From: Neiella holothuriorum
Lineage (GTDB): Bacteria > Pseudomonadota > Gammaproteobacteria > Enterobacterales > Neiellaceae
Reading direction: 5' to 3'
NCBI RefSeq assembly: GCF_019457915.1
Contig: NZ_JAHZSS010000019.1
Coordinates: 32,851-96,850, forward strand
Length of the DNA: 64,000 bases
In this document: in pieces, positions 27,172 to 36,555 of the stretch
Layout of the letters: the number at the start of each line of letters is the position of its first letter
Position numbering within the stretch: the stretch's first letter is position 1
The notes under the pieces: generated by a model
What the model was told of the DNA's origin: nothing
Database searches by the model: none
Seen by the model: the letters and a program-made list of their open reading frames with translations, nothing else
Made by a program: the position numbers and the translations under genes

Positions 27172-27540
27172 ATGTCCCGGTACAATACCGCAATCGGCAA
27201 TTTTCAATTGCATGAGGGTGTACTGGAATGGAATCCCGTTGATTCACTTGAGTTGAATCTAGACGCCCATCAACTTTTAAATAAAGCGCTGGATGCATTT
27301 AATACCCCAGCCAAGTTGCTAATCGCATGGCGTGATGACACCCATTTTGAATTATCTGGTGTTCGTTTGTTAGCTGATGGCTATGATCTCAGCGCGATCG
27401 CGTTTTATGCGCAAGAGCGATACAGCCAACTCGCCGCCGAAGCCATTGCTGAAATTCAGCAAATCGCTTATCCAGAACGCAATATTCGTGTCTTGCCTGA
27501 TCGCGAAGCGGCTCGCTCCTGGCTGCAGTCGATTAGCTAG
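27172..27540 (+). CDS. Hypothetical STAS/SpoIIAA-like small protein
   Basis: I do not recognise this gene with certainty. From the ATG at 27172 (AAGAGG ten bases upstream) it is 122 residues, soluble and mildly acidic, with no signal or membrane span. The ending NIRVLPDREAARSWLQ resembles the helix that closes SpoIIAA-like/STAS proteins, so that fold is a tentative guess. A longer frame from 27100 adds 24 residues of poor composition. It lies 60 bp before yqaA. Confidence 0.5.
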   Translation: MSRYNTAIGNFQLHEGVLEWNPVDSLELNLDAHQLLNKALDAFNTPAKLLIAWRDDTHFELSGVRLLADGYDLSAIAFYAQERYSQLAAEAIAEIQQIAYPERNIRVLPDREAARSWLQSIS

Positions 27541-27599
27541 GTATTTTTTGCATTGCTGGTGTAAAGTCGGCGAAGTTTTCCATCAATGCAGCTCTATCA

Positions 27600-28028
27600 A
27601 TGGCGCTATTTGGATTATTTTGGACCAGTTTGCTGGCCGCCACTTTATTGCCTGGCGGCTCGGAAGCAGCGCTGTTACTAGCGTGGCAACAACAATGGGC
27701 AGAGCCTGCAATGCTGTTACTTGCAGCAACCGCGGGTAATACCATAGGCGGGCTGATTACATTCTGGATGGGCAGCCAGGCGCGTCGATTAAAGTCACTT
27801 GATGAGTTGCAGTCCAGCCTTTCTGAGCGTCAGCAAAACTGGGTGAACTGGCTTCATCGGTTTGGCCATTGGGGCTTAATACTGAGCTGGACACCGATCA
27901 TAGGTGATTTGCTGTGTTTAGCTGGCGGCTGGCTTCGCTTTAATCCTTGGTTTAGTGCTGTGGCCATGTTGATCGGTAAAGCGTTGCGCTACCTGTTTGT
28001 ATTATGGGCGGCAAGCCATTTGACCTAA
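27600..28028 (+). CDS. yqaA: YqaA-family small DedA/SNARE-associated membrane protein
   Basis: 142 residues, the same length as E. coli YqaA. It has four to five hydrophobic spans, the N-terminal LLAATLLPGGSEAALLL (E. coli has SATLLPGNSE), GNTIGGLITFWMGSQAR, and RFGHWGLILSWTPIIGDLLCLAGGWLR, the DedA-type re-entrant motif. DedA relatives are thought to be proton-linked lipid flippases; YqaA itself is poorly studied. No strong RBS is seen before the ATG, so an alternative start is possible. Confidence 0.82.
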   Translation: MALFGLFWTSLLAATLLPGGSEAALLLAWQQQWAEPAMLLLAATAGNTIGGLITFWMGSQARRLKSLDELQSSLSERQQNWVNWLHRFGHWGLILSWTPIIGDLLCLAGGWLRFNPWFSAVAMLIGKALRYLFVLWAASHLT

Positions 28029-28096
28029 GCTGCCGCTTGCAATTCCACTCGCAACGGGTAACTTAGCTGGCTACACCTTCAACTCAAAAGATATCT

Positions 28097-28504
28097 ATGA
28101 CTGCCGTATCAGGACGATGTATCGCAGCCCTGCCCTTTCTGTTGTTATTGGCTGCTTGCTCTAGCAACGACAAGCCAGATCCGTACGAAATTGTTAGTAC
28201 CCTTGCCATCGACGCCCAAGCCACACCGCTTAGCTTTCGCTATCAAGCAGATTTGACGCCTCGGCAACAACAACGAGAAGAGGGCAAACGCCAGCGCAGC
28301 CGGCATGAAGCCATTTTACCCCCGGAAGAGCCATACAAGCTGAGTGAGCCCAGCAATGCCGAGATATTGCGTGAACATACCGCATTAAACGACATGGAAC
28401 GGCTACTGCAAGAAAATGCGTTATGCCCCAAGCGATACGCCGTTGATAGTGTGAAGCACTATAAACAGCGCGTTGAAATCAAAGGCCACTGCTTAACCGA
28501 CTGA
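28097..28504 (+). CDS. Hypothetical lipoprotein
   Basis: 135 residues with a lipoprotein signal (LPFLLLLAAC, lipid Cys at 21). The mature part is short, charged and Gln/Glu/Arg-rich, with two late cysteines (CPKRYAV and GHCLTD) that may form a disulfide. No family is recognised. It follows yqaA by 68 bp on the same strand and faces a convergent MAPEG gene. Confidence 0.6.
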   Translation: MTAVSGRCIAALPFLLLLAACSSNDKPDPYEIVSTLAIDAQATPLSFRYQADLTPRQQQREEGKRQRSRHEAILPPEEPYKLSEPSNAEILREHTALNDMERLLQENALCPKRYAVDSVKHYKQRVEIKGHCLTD

Positions 28505-28526
28505 AACAGCCGGCTGAAGTAACCAC

Positions 28527-28922
28527 TTAAGGCCACCACAATAATTTTGCGCTGAGCAACAACAAGCTAGCAGAGGCAATAAGCAATACTGCTAAGCTAA
28601 CAATGGCTCCAAACATGCGGCCTTTGCTTGAGCCGCTGGTTTGCGACAAGCCCAGCGCATGCAGCACCCGACCAACAAACAGCGCACTGCCTAAACCGAA
28701 TAGCAACATTGCAGGCGCTTGCAGCCATTCCAATGCCGCTAAGATCAGCAAGGTCATCGGCACATACTCGAGGAAGTTGCCCTGCACCCGAATAGCACGT
28801 TGTAGTGAATCGACATCGCCATCACCAAAAACGACCCGATGAGCCATTCGCTGGCGGATCACTGCTATTGATAGAATCAACAACAGCAGGCCGTGAAGCG
28901 CAATAAAGAATCCTGCAATCAT
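28527..28922 (-). CDS. MAPEG-family membrane protein (YecN-like)
   Basis: 131 residues with four membrane spans and the MAPEG signature RVQGNFLEYVPMTLLILAALEW between spans 1 and 2, then VGRVLHALGLSQ. Eukaryotic relatives are glutathione transferases; bacterial YecN-type members are uncharacterised. AGGA lies six bases before the ATG. It is 19 bp downstream of hemH and probably cotranscribed with it. Confidence 0.88.
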   Translation of the reverse strand: MIAGFFIALHGLLLLILSIAVIRQRMAHRVVFGDGDVDSLQRAIRVQGNFLEYVPMTLLILAALEWLQAPAMLLFGLGSALFVGRVLHALGLSQTSGSSKGRMFGAIVSLAVLLIASASLLLLSAKLLWWP

Positions 28923-28941
28923 GATTTGTCCTGAACGGCTG

Positions 28942-29937
28942 CTACCAGCCTGTTAATTGGTCGGCCACCAGTTGCGCCAATAGTTTGATATGGCAAGGTG
29001 ACTCATTTAACGCGTGTATGTATTGGTAGCGCTCGCCACCTGCGTCCATAAACACGTCCCGATTTTCTACTGCAATTTCTTCCAATGTTTCTAAACAATC
29101 CGCGGCAAAAGCCGGACACATAATATCCAGCGATTTGACCCCTTGCTTGGGTAATTGTTCGAGAGTTTCATCGGTATAAGGTTGCAACCACGGCTCTTTG
29201 CCAAAGCGAGATTGATAAGTCAGTTGCCATTGATCATCCGCGAGACCCAGAGCATCAGCCACGCCTTTAGCGGTAGCTTCACAATGTGTTGGGTATGGGT
29301 CGCCAAGCCGAGCGTAGCGCTGTGGAATACCATGAAATGACATCAATAATTTGTCGGCCTGACCATGTTGCTGCCAGTGACTCTTGACCGAGCCGGCGAG
29401 CGCATTGATATAAAGCGGATGTTGATAATAGTCATGCACCATTCGCACTTCCGGTACATGGCGAATGTCAGCTAAAGCTTTCGCAACAGCATCCAGCACA
29501 GAGCCTGTTGTTGTTGCGGAATACTGAGGATATAGCGGCAATACCACGATTCGTTTGACCCCAGCTTGTTGCAACTTCTCAATACCTGCGGGGATCGAGG
29601 GGTTGCCATAGGTCATCGCCAGTTCAACGGGGATCTCACCACCAACGATAAATTCCAATTTTTCTTGCAAGCTTTTAGCCTGAGCTAGGCCAATTCGGCG
29701 CAGTGGCGAGTCATCTTGCCAAATCGTTTGATACGCATGCGCTACTTTTGGGCTGCGCGTTGGCAAAATAATACCGTTTAACAAAGGCCACCAGAGCACT
29801 CGTGGCAAATCCACCACCCGCCGATCCGATAAGAATTGCTTGAGGTAGCGTCGCACGGCTTTGGGCGTGGGTTCATCCGGTGTTCCAAGATTCACCAGCA
29901 GCACGCCATATTGTTCGGTTGTTCGTTGTAGTTCCAT
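28942..29937 (-). CDS. hemH: Ferrochelatase
   Basis: Last enzyme of heme synthesis, inserting Fe2+ into protoporphyrin IX at the inner membrane face. The 331-residue protein has the start LLVNLGTPDEPTPKAVRRYLKQFLSD, substrate-cleft residues LPLYPQYSATTTGSV, and the catalytic His in LLMSFHGIPQRY, then the late Glu of DCLETLEEI. I choose ATG 29937; an in-frame TTG at 29955 is possible, because GGAG overlaps it. The adk-hemH neighbourhood agrees with enterobacterial order, although an S9 peptidase gene now lies between, on the other strand. Confidence 0.96.
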   Translation of the reverse strand: MELQRTTEQYGVLLVNLGTPDEPTPKAVRRYLKQFLSDRRVVDLPRVLWWPLLNGIILPTRSPKVAHAYQTIWQDDSPLRRIGLAQAKSLQEKLEFIVGGEIPVELAMTYGNPSIPAGIEKLQQAGVKRIVVLPLYPQYSATTTGSVLDAVAKALADIRHVPEVRMVHDYYQHPLYINALAGSVKSHWQQHGQADKLLMSFHGIPQRYARLGDPYPTHCEATAKGVADALGLADDQWQLTYQSRFGKEPWLQPYTDETLEQLPKQGVKSLDIMCPAFAADCLETLEEIAVENRDVFMDAGGERYQYIHALNESPCHIKLLAQLVADQLTGW

Positions 29938-30121
29938 GGTGGTGTACTTCTCCAAGTAGATTCTGACAGTCTACGGGATTTAACTGCTTTCGGACCAGCT
30001 TGAATTATCTATAACCTGATAATGTTAGTGGTTAATTTCACAATTTAGGCGTTGCAATTTGTCCGCCTATCATTACTTAGTTAGAGTCAAAAAATAACAA
30101 AATAGTTCAAGGACATGAACA

Positions 30122-32071
30122 ATGATGGCTCACTCAATTTACCGCACTTTATTTTTAGTTACCTTGCTCTGGCTGCCACTTTCAACGCAAGCCAATCAAC
30201 CAATCCCGCTCGAAGCATTTGGCACCCTGCCCGCCAAAACCATGATGGTGATGTCGCCATCGGCGAAGCGACTTGCTTATCGTGACACCAGCGGTGGCAA
30301 AGATGTACTGACCGTTGTTGATCTATCAAAAGGCGGTGTTATTGCCGCCTTAGATTTATCCAACATACGTACCGATGGATTGTACTTTCTGAATGAAGAC
30401 AAAATTGTTATTCGCTCGACACAACATCGGCGGATCATGGGCTATACCGGTCAGCACGATGTGAGTAGCGCATTTTTACTCGACATCAACACTAATAAAA
30501 TTCAGCAAATGCTCACGCCAGGCAAAGGCATACATGCCGGACAAGGTGGCTTAGGAAGAATCGTCGCTCTATCCAGCGACCACAAATCAGTCTACATGCC
30601 GGCCTATCTGATTAATAAACGAAACCCTGGAAAGCCACCTTTTGGGTTAGTTCGAGTGAAGCTCGACGCTCCCAAGCGTACTCCAAAAGTAGTCCAAAAA
30701 GGATCGTCTACCGCAATTGATTTCTTTCTCGATGAGAATGACGAAATACTGGCTCGCGAGCGTTATGATGAAGCCGCCGACCGCCATCTTATTGAAACCT
30801 TTGATGGCCTCAATTGGAACATTATCTACGAAGAAAAAACCAGTTATATCAACAAAGGGTTTGCTGGCATTACCCCAGATTACAAAGCACTCGTCATGTC
30901 TGCCACAGCAGAAAATGGCCACCGCGCATACTATCGTTTAGAGCTGGCCGATGGCGCGATTAACGGCCCGATTTTTGCGCGCGAAAACGCCAGCGTTGCC
31001 AGCTTAATTACCAATACCGATCGCGTGGTTGCCGGTGTTCGCTATGCTGGCTTTCAGCCAAGTTATGAGTTCTTTGACGATAAGTTGACGAGGTTATTTG
31101 CCGCCATCAACAACGCAATGCCCAATGACTCGCTCAACTTGGTTGATTACACGCCAGACTGGAACAGCCTACTGTTCTATGTGGAGGGAGAAGGCATTCC
31201 CGGCGAGTACTATATGTTTAATGGCGGTAACTTTACCTACCTCGCCACCTCTAGGCCTCAACTCCAGCCCACTGACGTCAATCCGGTGGAAATATACAGT
31301 TACCAAGCACGCGACGGTCTCACCATTCCCGCGTTACTGACTCGTCCAGCTCAATCTGACAAAGCCAAACCGCTACCAGCGATTATGCTGCCCCACGGCG
31401 GCCCTGAATCATACGATAAAAAAGGCTTTGACTGGTTAGCACAATATTTTGCTAGTCGTGGTTTTTTAGTCATTCAACCGCAATACCGCGGCTCTACAGG
31501 CTTTGGCGCGCAACATGTCCTCAAAGGCCGCGGCGAGTGGGGCAAAAAAATGCAAGATGATCTGACTGATGCGATTACTGCGTTGAGTGAGCAAGGCCGA
31601 GTAGAACCCAATCGAGTATGCATTGTCGGTGCAAGTTATGGCGGCTATGCGGCCTTAGCTGGTGCAACACTGACGCCAGATATGTATCAATGCGCGGTAT
31701 CCATCAACGGCGTAAGCGATTTAGAAACCATGATGGATCGCGTCAAGCGCGAGAGCGGCAGAAAAAGTGGCGTACATGCGTACTGGGAAGATGCCATGGC
31801 TGGCGGCAACGCCACCGATGATTACCTGGAAGCCGTTTCGCCCATCAATCATGTCGCGCAAACCAAAGCGCCGGTATTACTGATCCACGGCACTATCGAT
31901 GAAGTCGTCAACATTGAACAGTCAAAAGACATGTACAAGGCGCTTCGCAAACAAGGCAAAGACGTTACCTATTTAGAATTAGAAGATGAAGGGCACTACC
32001 TCAGTAAGAGCTCAACTCGACTACAGGCGCTGCAGGCCATTGATGCGTTCATTGAAAAATACATGATGTAA
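30122..32071 (+). CDS. S9 family prolyl oligopeptidase-like peptidase
   Basis: Secreted 649-residue serine peptidase. A signal peptide (ending near TQANQ, residues 1-26) is followed by a beta-propeller-like region (about 40-390) and an alpha/beta-hydrolase domain. The catalytic triad is visible: Ser505 in GASYGGYA, Asp in HGTIDEVVNIEQS and His in EDEGHYLS. It is likely a dipeptidyl- or acylaminoacyl-peptidase acting on imported peptides. AAGGA lies eight bases before the ATG. A perfect terminator follows. The sequence 300-400 bp downstream encodes a decayed copy of its C terminus. Confidence 0.93.
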   Translation: MMAHSIYRTLFLVTLLWLPLSTQANQPIPLEAFGTLPAKTMMVMSPSAKRLAYRDTSGGKDVLTVVDLSKGGVIAALDLSNIRTDGLYFLNEDKIVIRSTQHRRIMGYTGQHDVSSAFLLDINTNKIQQMLTPGKGIHAGQGGLGRIVALSSDHKSVYMPAYLINKRNPGKPPFGLVRVKLDAPKRTPKVVQKGSSTAIDFFLDENDEILARERYDEAADRHLIETFDGLNWNIIYEEKTSYINKGFAGITPDYKALVMSATAENGHRAYYRLELADGAINGPIFARENASVASLITNTDRVVAGVRYAGFQPSYEFFDDKLTRLFAAINNAMPNDSLNLVDYTPDWNSLLFYVEGEGIPGEYYMFNGGNFTYLATSRPQLQPTDVNPVEIYSYQARDGLTIPALLTRPAQSDKAKPLPAIMLPHGGPESYDKKGFDWLAQYFASRGFLVIQPQYRGSTGFGAQHVLKGRGEWGKKMQDDLTDAITALSEQGRVEPNRVCIVGASYGGYAALAGATLTPDMYQCAVSINGVSDLETMMDRVKRESGRKSGVHAYWEDAMAGGNATDDYLEAVSPINHVAQTKAPVLLIHGTIDEVVNIEQSKDMYKALRKQGKDVTYLELEDEGHYLSKSSTRLQALQAIDAFIEKYMM

Positions 32072-32090
32072 CCGCCTTCCCTGCGCTGAC

Positions 32091-32116
32091 ATAAAGCCGC
32101 CTAAAGGCGGCTTTAT
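32091..32116 (+). terminator. Rho-independent terminator of the S9 peptidase gene
   Basis: ATAAAGCCGCCT-AA-AGGCGGCTTTAT, a perfect 12-bp stem followed by TTGG. Confidence 0.88.
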
Positions 32117-32380
32117 TTGGTGTCATATATGACTGAACAGAAATAGCAGCAGGCGCGATTCTAACCGTGGAACAATCGCATCATTTTTGTGCAGTCTTGA
32201 AATTGAAGCTTCATAAAATGGCTGAATTCAGCGATAAAACAGTCGCTTTCAAATTGTTAACGCCATGTTATAAAAGAAAAACAACGAGCAAAACTGCCTT
32301 AATGGGCGTTATTCCCCCTATTGCCTAGCCGCGCGTCTCTTCGGCATAACTGCGCCAAAACCTGATCGATTTGTATAGTT
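32117..32380. other. Spacer between S9 gene and its decayed copy
   Basis: I see no gene or clear signal in these 264 bases, which may contain unrecognisable remains of the decayed S9 copy. Confidence 0.4.
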
Positions 32381-32488
32381 AGAATCTATGCCCAGTTCTT
32401 TTCTAAAGCCAACACCATCATGTCGCGGTTAGCAAATTTGGCCAAGCTAAATTACATTGATGGTTAGATCCAAAAACACATGATGTAA
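32381..32488 (+). pseudogene. Decayed 3' end of a second S9 peptidase gene
   Basis: Translation ending at TAA 32486 reads FFSKANTIMSRLANLAK, then LNYIDG, a stop (TAG 32465), then IQKHMM. It aligns with the end of the intact neighbour (YLSKSSTRLQAL, AIDAFIEKYMM) with two 3-residue insertions and one premature stop. The DNA blocks CATTGATG and ACATGATGTAAC lie the same distance apart in both copies. It has its own downstream terminator. This looks like an old tandem duplication that has mostly eroded. Confidence 0.55.
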
Positions 32489-32504
32489 CGACTGATTGCT
32501 GTTG

Positions 32505-32537
32505 AATAAAGAGGCGCCAATATGGCGTCTTTTTGAT
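32505..32537 (+). terminator. Terminator after the decayed S9 copy
   Basis: AAAGAGGCGCC-AATAT-GGCGTCTTTTT forms an 11-bp stem with two G-U pairs and ends in T5, 20 bases after the pseudogene's final stop. Confidence 0.7.
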
Positions 32538-32682
32538 GAATGTGATCGAGTACAAATCAATACCAATACACACATAAAATTCAGTGTTATTGGTCACACA
32601 ATAAGCAGCTTAATTTGTATCCGAAAATCAGCTTCGTTAGCTTTAGCTCACTAACAAATTTTCTGGTTCAAGGCGCTAAATT

Positions 32683-32751
32683 ATGAAACGACTCATCGGT
32701 CTAATGGCATTCCTATCTCTGGCTGCCTTGGCTTCGCTTGTATACGCTTAA
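32683..32751 (+). CDS. 22-residue signal-peptide-like small ORF
   Basis: MKRLIGLMAFLSLAALASLVYA then stop. AAGG lies nine bases before the ATG, and a strong terminator follows 41 bases after the stop. The peptide has a basic start, a hydrophobic core and a signal-peptidase-like end, so it is either a tiny membrane protein or the remnant of a truncated secreted protein. Its role is unknown. Confidence 0.4.
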   Translation: MKRLIGLMAFLSLAALASLVYA

Positions 32752-32792
32752 CGGCGTGTTATTGCAGCATTAACCGTTACAAATGCAAACAC

Positions 32793-32820
32793 AAAAAAAC
32801 CGCCATAAGGCGGTTTTTTT
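32793..32820. terminator. Bidirectional terminator between small ORF and adk
   Basis: AAAAAAACCGCC-ATAA-GGCGGTTTTTTT, perfect and symmetrical, so it can serve the plus-strand small ORF and the minus-strand adk (20 bases after its stop). Confidence 0.93.
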
Positions 32821-32839
32821 ATGCAACTCTAAGCCACTT

Positions 32840-33499
<660 letters not shown>

Positions 33500-33525
33500 T
33501 TATTCAAAGTGTATTTAAAAATTAA

Positions 33526-33576
33526 AACCCCGCGGATCCTAGCAGGCAACGCTGCCAATAGAAAATCCACGGGGTT
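33526..33576. repeat. Nested inverted repeat upstream of adk
   Basis: AACCCCGCGGAT pairs with ATCCACGGGGTT (one mismatch) around a 27-base loop that itself contains a small GCAG/CTGC hairpin. It lies 42-92 bases before the adk start codon, so it would be in the adk leader or the htpG-adk transcript. Confidence 0.55.
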
Positions 33577-33594
33577 AGACATTCGGCGTATAGC

Positions 33595-33650
33595 CTAGGG
33601 TTTATTGCGTCTTGTTGTTGATTTTTGCAATCAAGATCAACAAACCCTAG
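33595..33650. repeat. Second nested inverted repeat between htpG and adk
   Basis: CTAGGGTTT and AAACCCTAG are perfect 9-bp arms, with an inner GTTGAT/ATCAAC pair extending the stem after a bulge. It lies 19 bases after the htpG stop, where an mRNA end or processing site could form. No T-run follows. Confidence 0.5.
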
Positions 33651-33668
33651 CATTTACGGACGCGCATT

Positions 33669-35588
33669 TTAGCCGTTAGAAAGTAACAACTTATTGACCC
33701 TGGCCACGAAAGAGGCAGGATCATCTAATGTTCCTTGCTCTGCCAACGTCGCTTGATCCAACAGCAGTTGGCTCCAATCCGCAAAGGTGTCTTCTGCTTG
33801 CTCACCATCCATTTGTTTGACCAGATCATGCTCTGGATTCACTTCCAGAATAAATTTCTGCTCAGGGACAGGCTGGCCAGCAGCTTTCATCATTTTCACC
33901 ATTTGGCTCGACATATCGTGTTCATCCACCACGATACATGCAGGTGAACTGGTCAGGCGGTGAGTCACGCGAACATCTTTCACGTTTTCGCCCAGCGCTG
34001 TTTTAATGCGCTCAACCAAACTTTCTGATGACTCTTCCAACGCTTTTTGTGCTTCTTTGTCGGCGTCGTCTTCCAGCTCGCCTAAGTCCAGCGCACCGCG
34101 AGTTACCGAAACCAGCTGCTTGCCGTCGAATTCGTTGAGGTGGCTAATCAACCACTCATCCACGCGCTCAGACATCAGTAATACTTCAACGCCTTTCTTA
34201 CGGAAGACTTCCAGATGCGGGCTGCTTTTCGCTGCATTGAAACTATCGGCAACAACATAGTAAATCTTGTCTTGCCCTTCTTTCATGCGCTCAATGTAAT
34301 CGGCCAACGCGACAGTTTGATCGGTGGTGTCGGTCTCCGTTGAAGCAAAGCGCAGCAGGCCTGCAATTTTCTCTTTGTTGGCGGCGTCTTCTGCTGGGCC
34401 TTCTTTCAACGCATTACCAAATTCTTTCCAGAATTCTTGGTACTTATCGGCGTCTTTCTTGGCCAGCTTCTCAAGCATTTGCAACACACGCTTGGTACAC
34501 GCTTTACGCATCGCGTCAGTCACGCGATTGTCTTGCAACAATTCGCGCGAAACATTCAGCGGCAAATCATTGGAATCCAGCACACCTTTAACAAAGCGCA
34601 GGTAAGTCGGCATGAACTGCTCTGCGTCATCCATGATGAAAACGCGCTGTACGTAAAGTTTCAGACCGTGCTTGGCTTCGCGGTTCCACATATCAAATGG
34701 CGCACGTTTCGGAATATAAAGCAGGCTGGTGTAATCGTGGGTGCCTTCAACTCGGTTATGAGACCATGTCAGTGGCGCTTCAAAGTCATGTGAGATGTGA
34801 CGATAGAATTCACCGTACTCATCATCAGACAGCTCAGATTTTTCACGCGTCCATAATGCTTTGGCGGTGTTTACTTTTTCCCATGTTGCAGGCTCTGCGG
34901 CAACTTTCTCGCCGTCTGGGCCATCACGCTCAGGTACTTCTTCTTTCCACATTTCTACCGCAATGGAGATGTGGTCAGAATATTTGTTGACGATCTGACG
35001 TAGACGCCAGTCGTCGAGGAATTCTTTTTCTTCATCACGCACGTGAAGAATAATGTCGGTGCCGCGATCTGATTTTTCAACGTCTTCTACGGTGAAGTCA
35101 CCTTCGCCAGCAGATTCCCATTGGACACCCGCTTCAGCACCGAAGCCAGCCGCACGAGAACGCACGGTAACGCGGTCAGCAACAATAAATGCAGAATAAA
35201 AACCAACACCAAATTGGCCAATCAGTTGCGAGTCTTTTGACTCGTCGCCACTGAGCTGATTAAAAAACTCAGAGGTGCCAGACTTGGCGATAGTGCCCAA
35301 GTGCTCAATCACTTGGTCGCGCGTCATACCAATACCATTATCAGAAATGGTCAGGGTGCCGGCGTCTTTGTCGGCGGTAATGCGCACGCGCAGCTCGCCA
35401 TTGTTTTCATACAAACTGTTGTCAGACAAAGCCTTAAAACGCAGTTTGTCTGCCGCATCCGCAGCATTTGAGACCAGCTCGCGCAGGAAAATTTCTTTGT
35501 TTGAGTACAGGCTATGGGTTACCAGATGCAGCAGTTTGCCGACTTCGGTTTGAAAGCCATGAGTTTCGCGTTGTGCAGTTTCGCTCAT
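33669..35588 (-). CDS. htpG: HSP90-family chaperone HtpG
   Basis: ATP-dependent cytosolic chaperone, 639 residues (E. coli 624). The N-terminal GHKL ATPase domain shows [47 protein letters not shown] and [15 protein letters not shown]. The middle domain has the catalytic-loop Arg region ([11 protein letters not shown]), and the C-terminal dimerisation domain completes it. GAGG lies seven bases before the ATG. A strong sigma32-type promoter lies upstream, in keeping with heat-shock control. Confidence 0.98.
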   Translation of the reverse strand: MSETAQRETHGFQTEVGKLLHLVTHSLYSNKEIFLRELVSNAADAADKLRFKALSDNSLYENNGELRVRITADKDAGTLTISDNGIGMTRDQVIEHLGTIAKSGTSEFFNQLSGDESKDSQLIGQFGVGFYSAFIVADRVTVRSRAAGFGAEAGVQWESAGEGDFTVEDVEKSDRGTDIILHVRDEEKEFLDDWRLRQIVNKYSDHISIAVEMWKEEVPERDGPDGEKVAAEPATWEKVNTAKALWTREKSELSDDEYGEFYRHISHDFEAPLTWSHNRVEGTHDYTSLLYIPKRAPFDMWNREAKHGLKLYVQRVFIMDDAEQFMPTYLRFVKGVLDSNDLPLNVSRELLQDNRVTDAMRKACTKRVLQMLEKLAKKDADKYQEFWKEFGNALKEGPAEDAANKEKIAGLLRFASTETDTTDQTVALADYIERMKEGQDKIYYVVADSFNAAKSSPHLEVFRKKGVEVLLMSERVDEWLISHLNEFDGKQLVSVTRGALDLGELEDDADKEAQKALEESSESLVERIKTALGENVKDVRVTHRLTSSPACIVVDEHDMSSQMVKMMKAAGQPVPEQKFILEVNPEHDLVKQMDGEQAEDTFADWSQLLLDQATLAEQGTLDDPASFVARVNKLLLSNG

Positions 35589-35635
35589 CTTGATTCCTCT
35601 ATCTCAACATTATTCAGAGCATTCGTTGCAGACGG

Positions 35636-35663
35636 ATATAGGGGCGCTGATTTGGAATTCAAG
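35636..35663 (-). promoter_or_regulatory. Sigma32 heat-shock promoter of htpG
   Basis: On the minus strand CTTGAA, a 13-bp spacer, then CCCCTATAT (consensus CTTGAA-N13/16-CCCCATnT). It lies about 50-75 bases before the htpG ATG. Confidence 0.8.
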
Positions 35664-35823
35664 GGGAAAAGTGCGGGATTGGAAAATTTAAACTCATTTG
35701 CTGAGCGACATCCCACCGAATGCCGACTGTCGTGGCGGCGATTCAGGCTTGGTACTAAGAAGTGAGATAAGCGCGCCAGTAAATTAACGTTTTAACGACG
35801 ATAAATGAGCGCGCTTGTTATTG

Positions 35824-36426
35824 TTAATCCATCGATGTGCGGCCAGCAAATGAGCGCGCCAGTGTTGTTCCATCAACATATTCCAACTCGCCGCCAACCG
35901 GTACGCCGTGGGCAATGCGTGACGCTTTAATATCATGACGACTGCAAATCTCGGCAATGTAATGGGCGGTTGCATCACCTTCCACCGTTGGATTGGTCGC
36001 CAGTACCACTTCTTCTGTCGTGCCTTTGATGAGTTGCTGCTCAAGCAAATTCAGGCCGAGTTGCTCAGGCCCAATACCATCAAGCGGCGATAAGTGACCG
36101 TACAATACAAAATAACGACCGTGAAACTGGCCACTTTGCTCTAACGCCATCAGATCGGCTGGAGACTCCACGATGCACAAAACTGAAGCCGCTTGCCGTT
36201 TTGGACTTTGGCAAATGGTGCACAATTCCTGCTCGGTGTAATTACGGCATTGCTGACAATGTCCAACCTCGCTCATGGCTTGCTGCAGCGCTTCTGCTAA
36301 CTCATTGGCTCCGCGCCGATCTCGCTCAAGCAGGTGAAATGCAGCACGCTGTGCCGATTTACGACCAACGCCCGGCAAACACCGCAACGACTCAATAAGT
36401 TGTTCAACTAAAGGACTGAATTCCAT
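35824..36426 (-). CDS. recR: Recombination protein RecR
   Basis: DNA-clamp protein acting with RecF and RecO to load RecA at gaps. 200 residues, typical length. Helix-hairpin-helix [17 protein letters not shown] (about 19-35), a zinc finger CQQC-x8-CTIC (57-72) and a Toprim domain with [13 protein letters not shown] (about 84). The ATG at 36426 has no strong Shine-Dalgarno. In most relatives it is the third gene of dnaX-ybaB-recR; here those two genes are absent upstream and an rlmJ-like gene lies there instead. Confidence 0.97.
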   Translation of the reverse strand: MEFSPLVEQLIESLRCLPGVGRKSAQRAAFHLLERDRRGANELAEALQQAMSEVGHCQQCRNYTEQELCTICQSPKRQAASVLCIVESPADLMALEQSGQFHGRYFVLYGHLSPLDGIGPEQLGLNLLEQQLIKGTTEEVVLATNPTVEGDATAHYIAEICSRHDIKASRIAHGVPVGGELEYVDGTTLARSFAGRTSMD

Positions 36427-36555
36427 AACAATGCCGTTTATTTCTGTAGGGGCCTGCGGCCAAGATCAGAGGAAGTGATTGTGCCATAAGTTATCTTTGC
36501 CGTGGCAATTTAGCAGCGAATCACTGTCAAGTGTTGCAGCGTTCACTGCGCAAAC

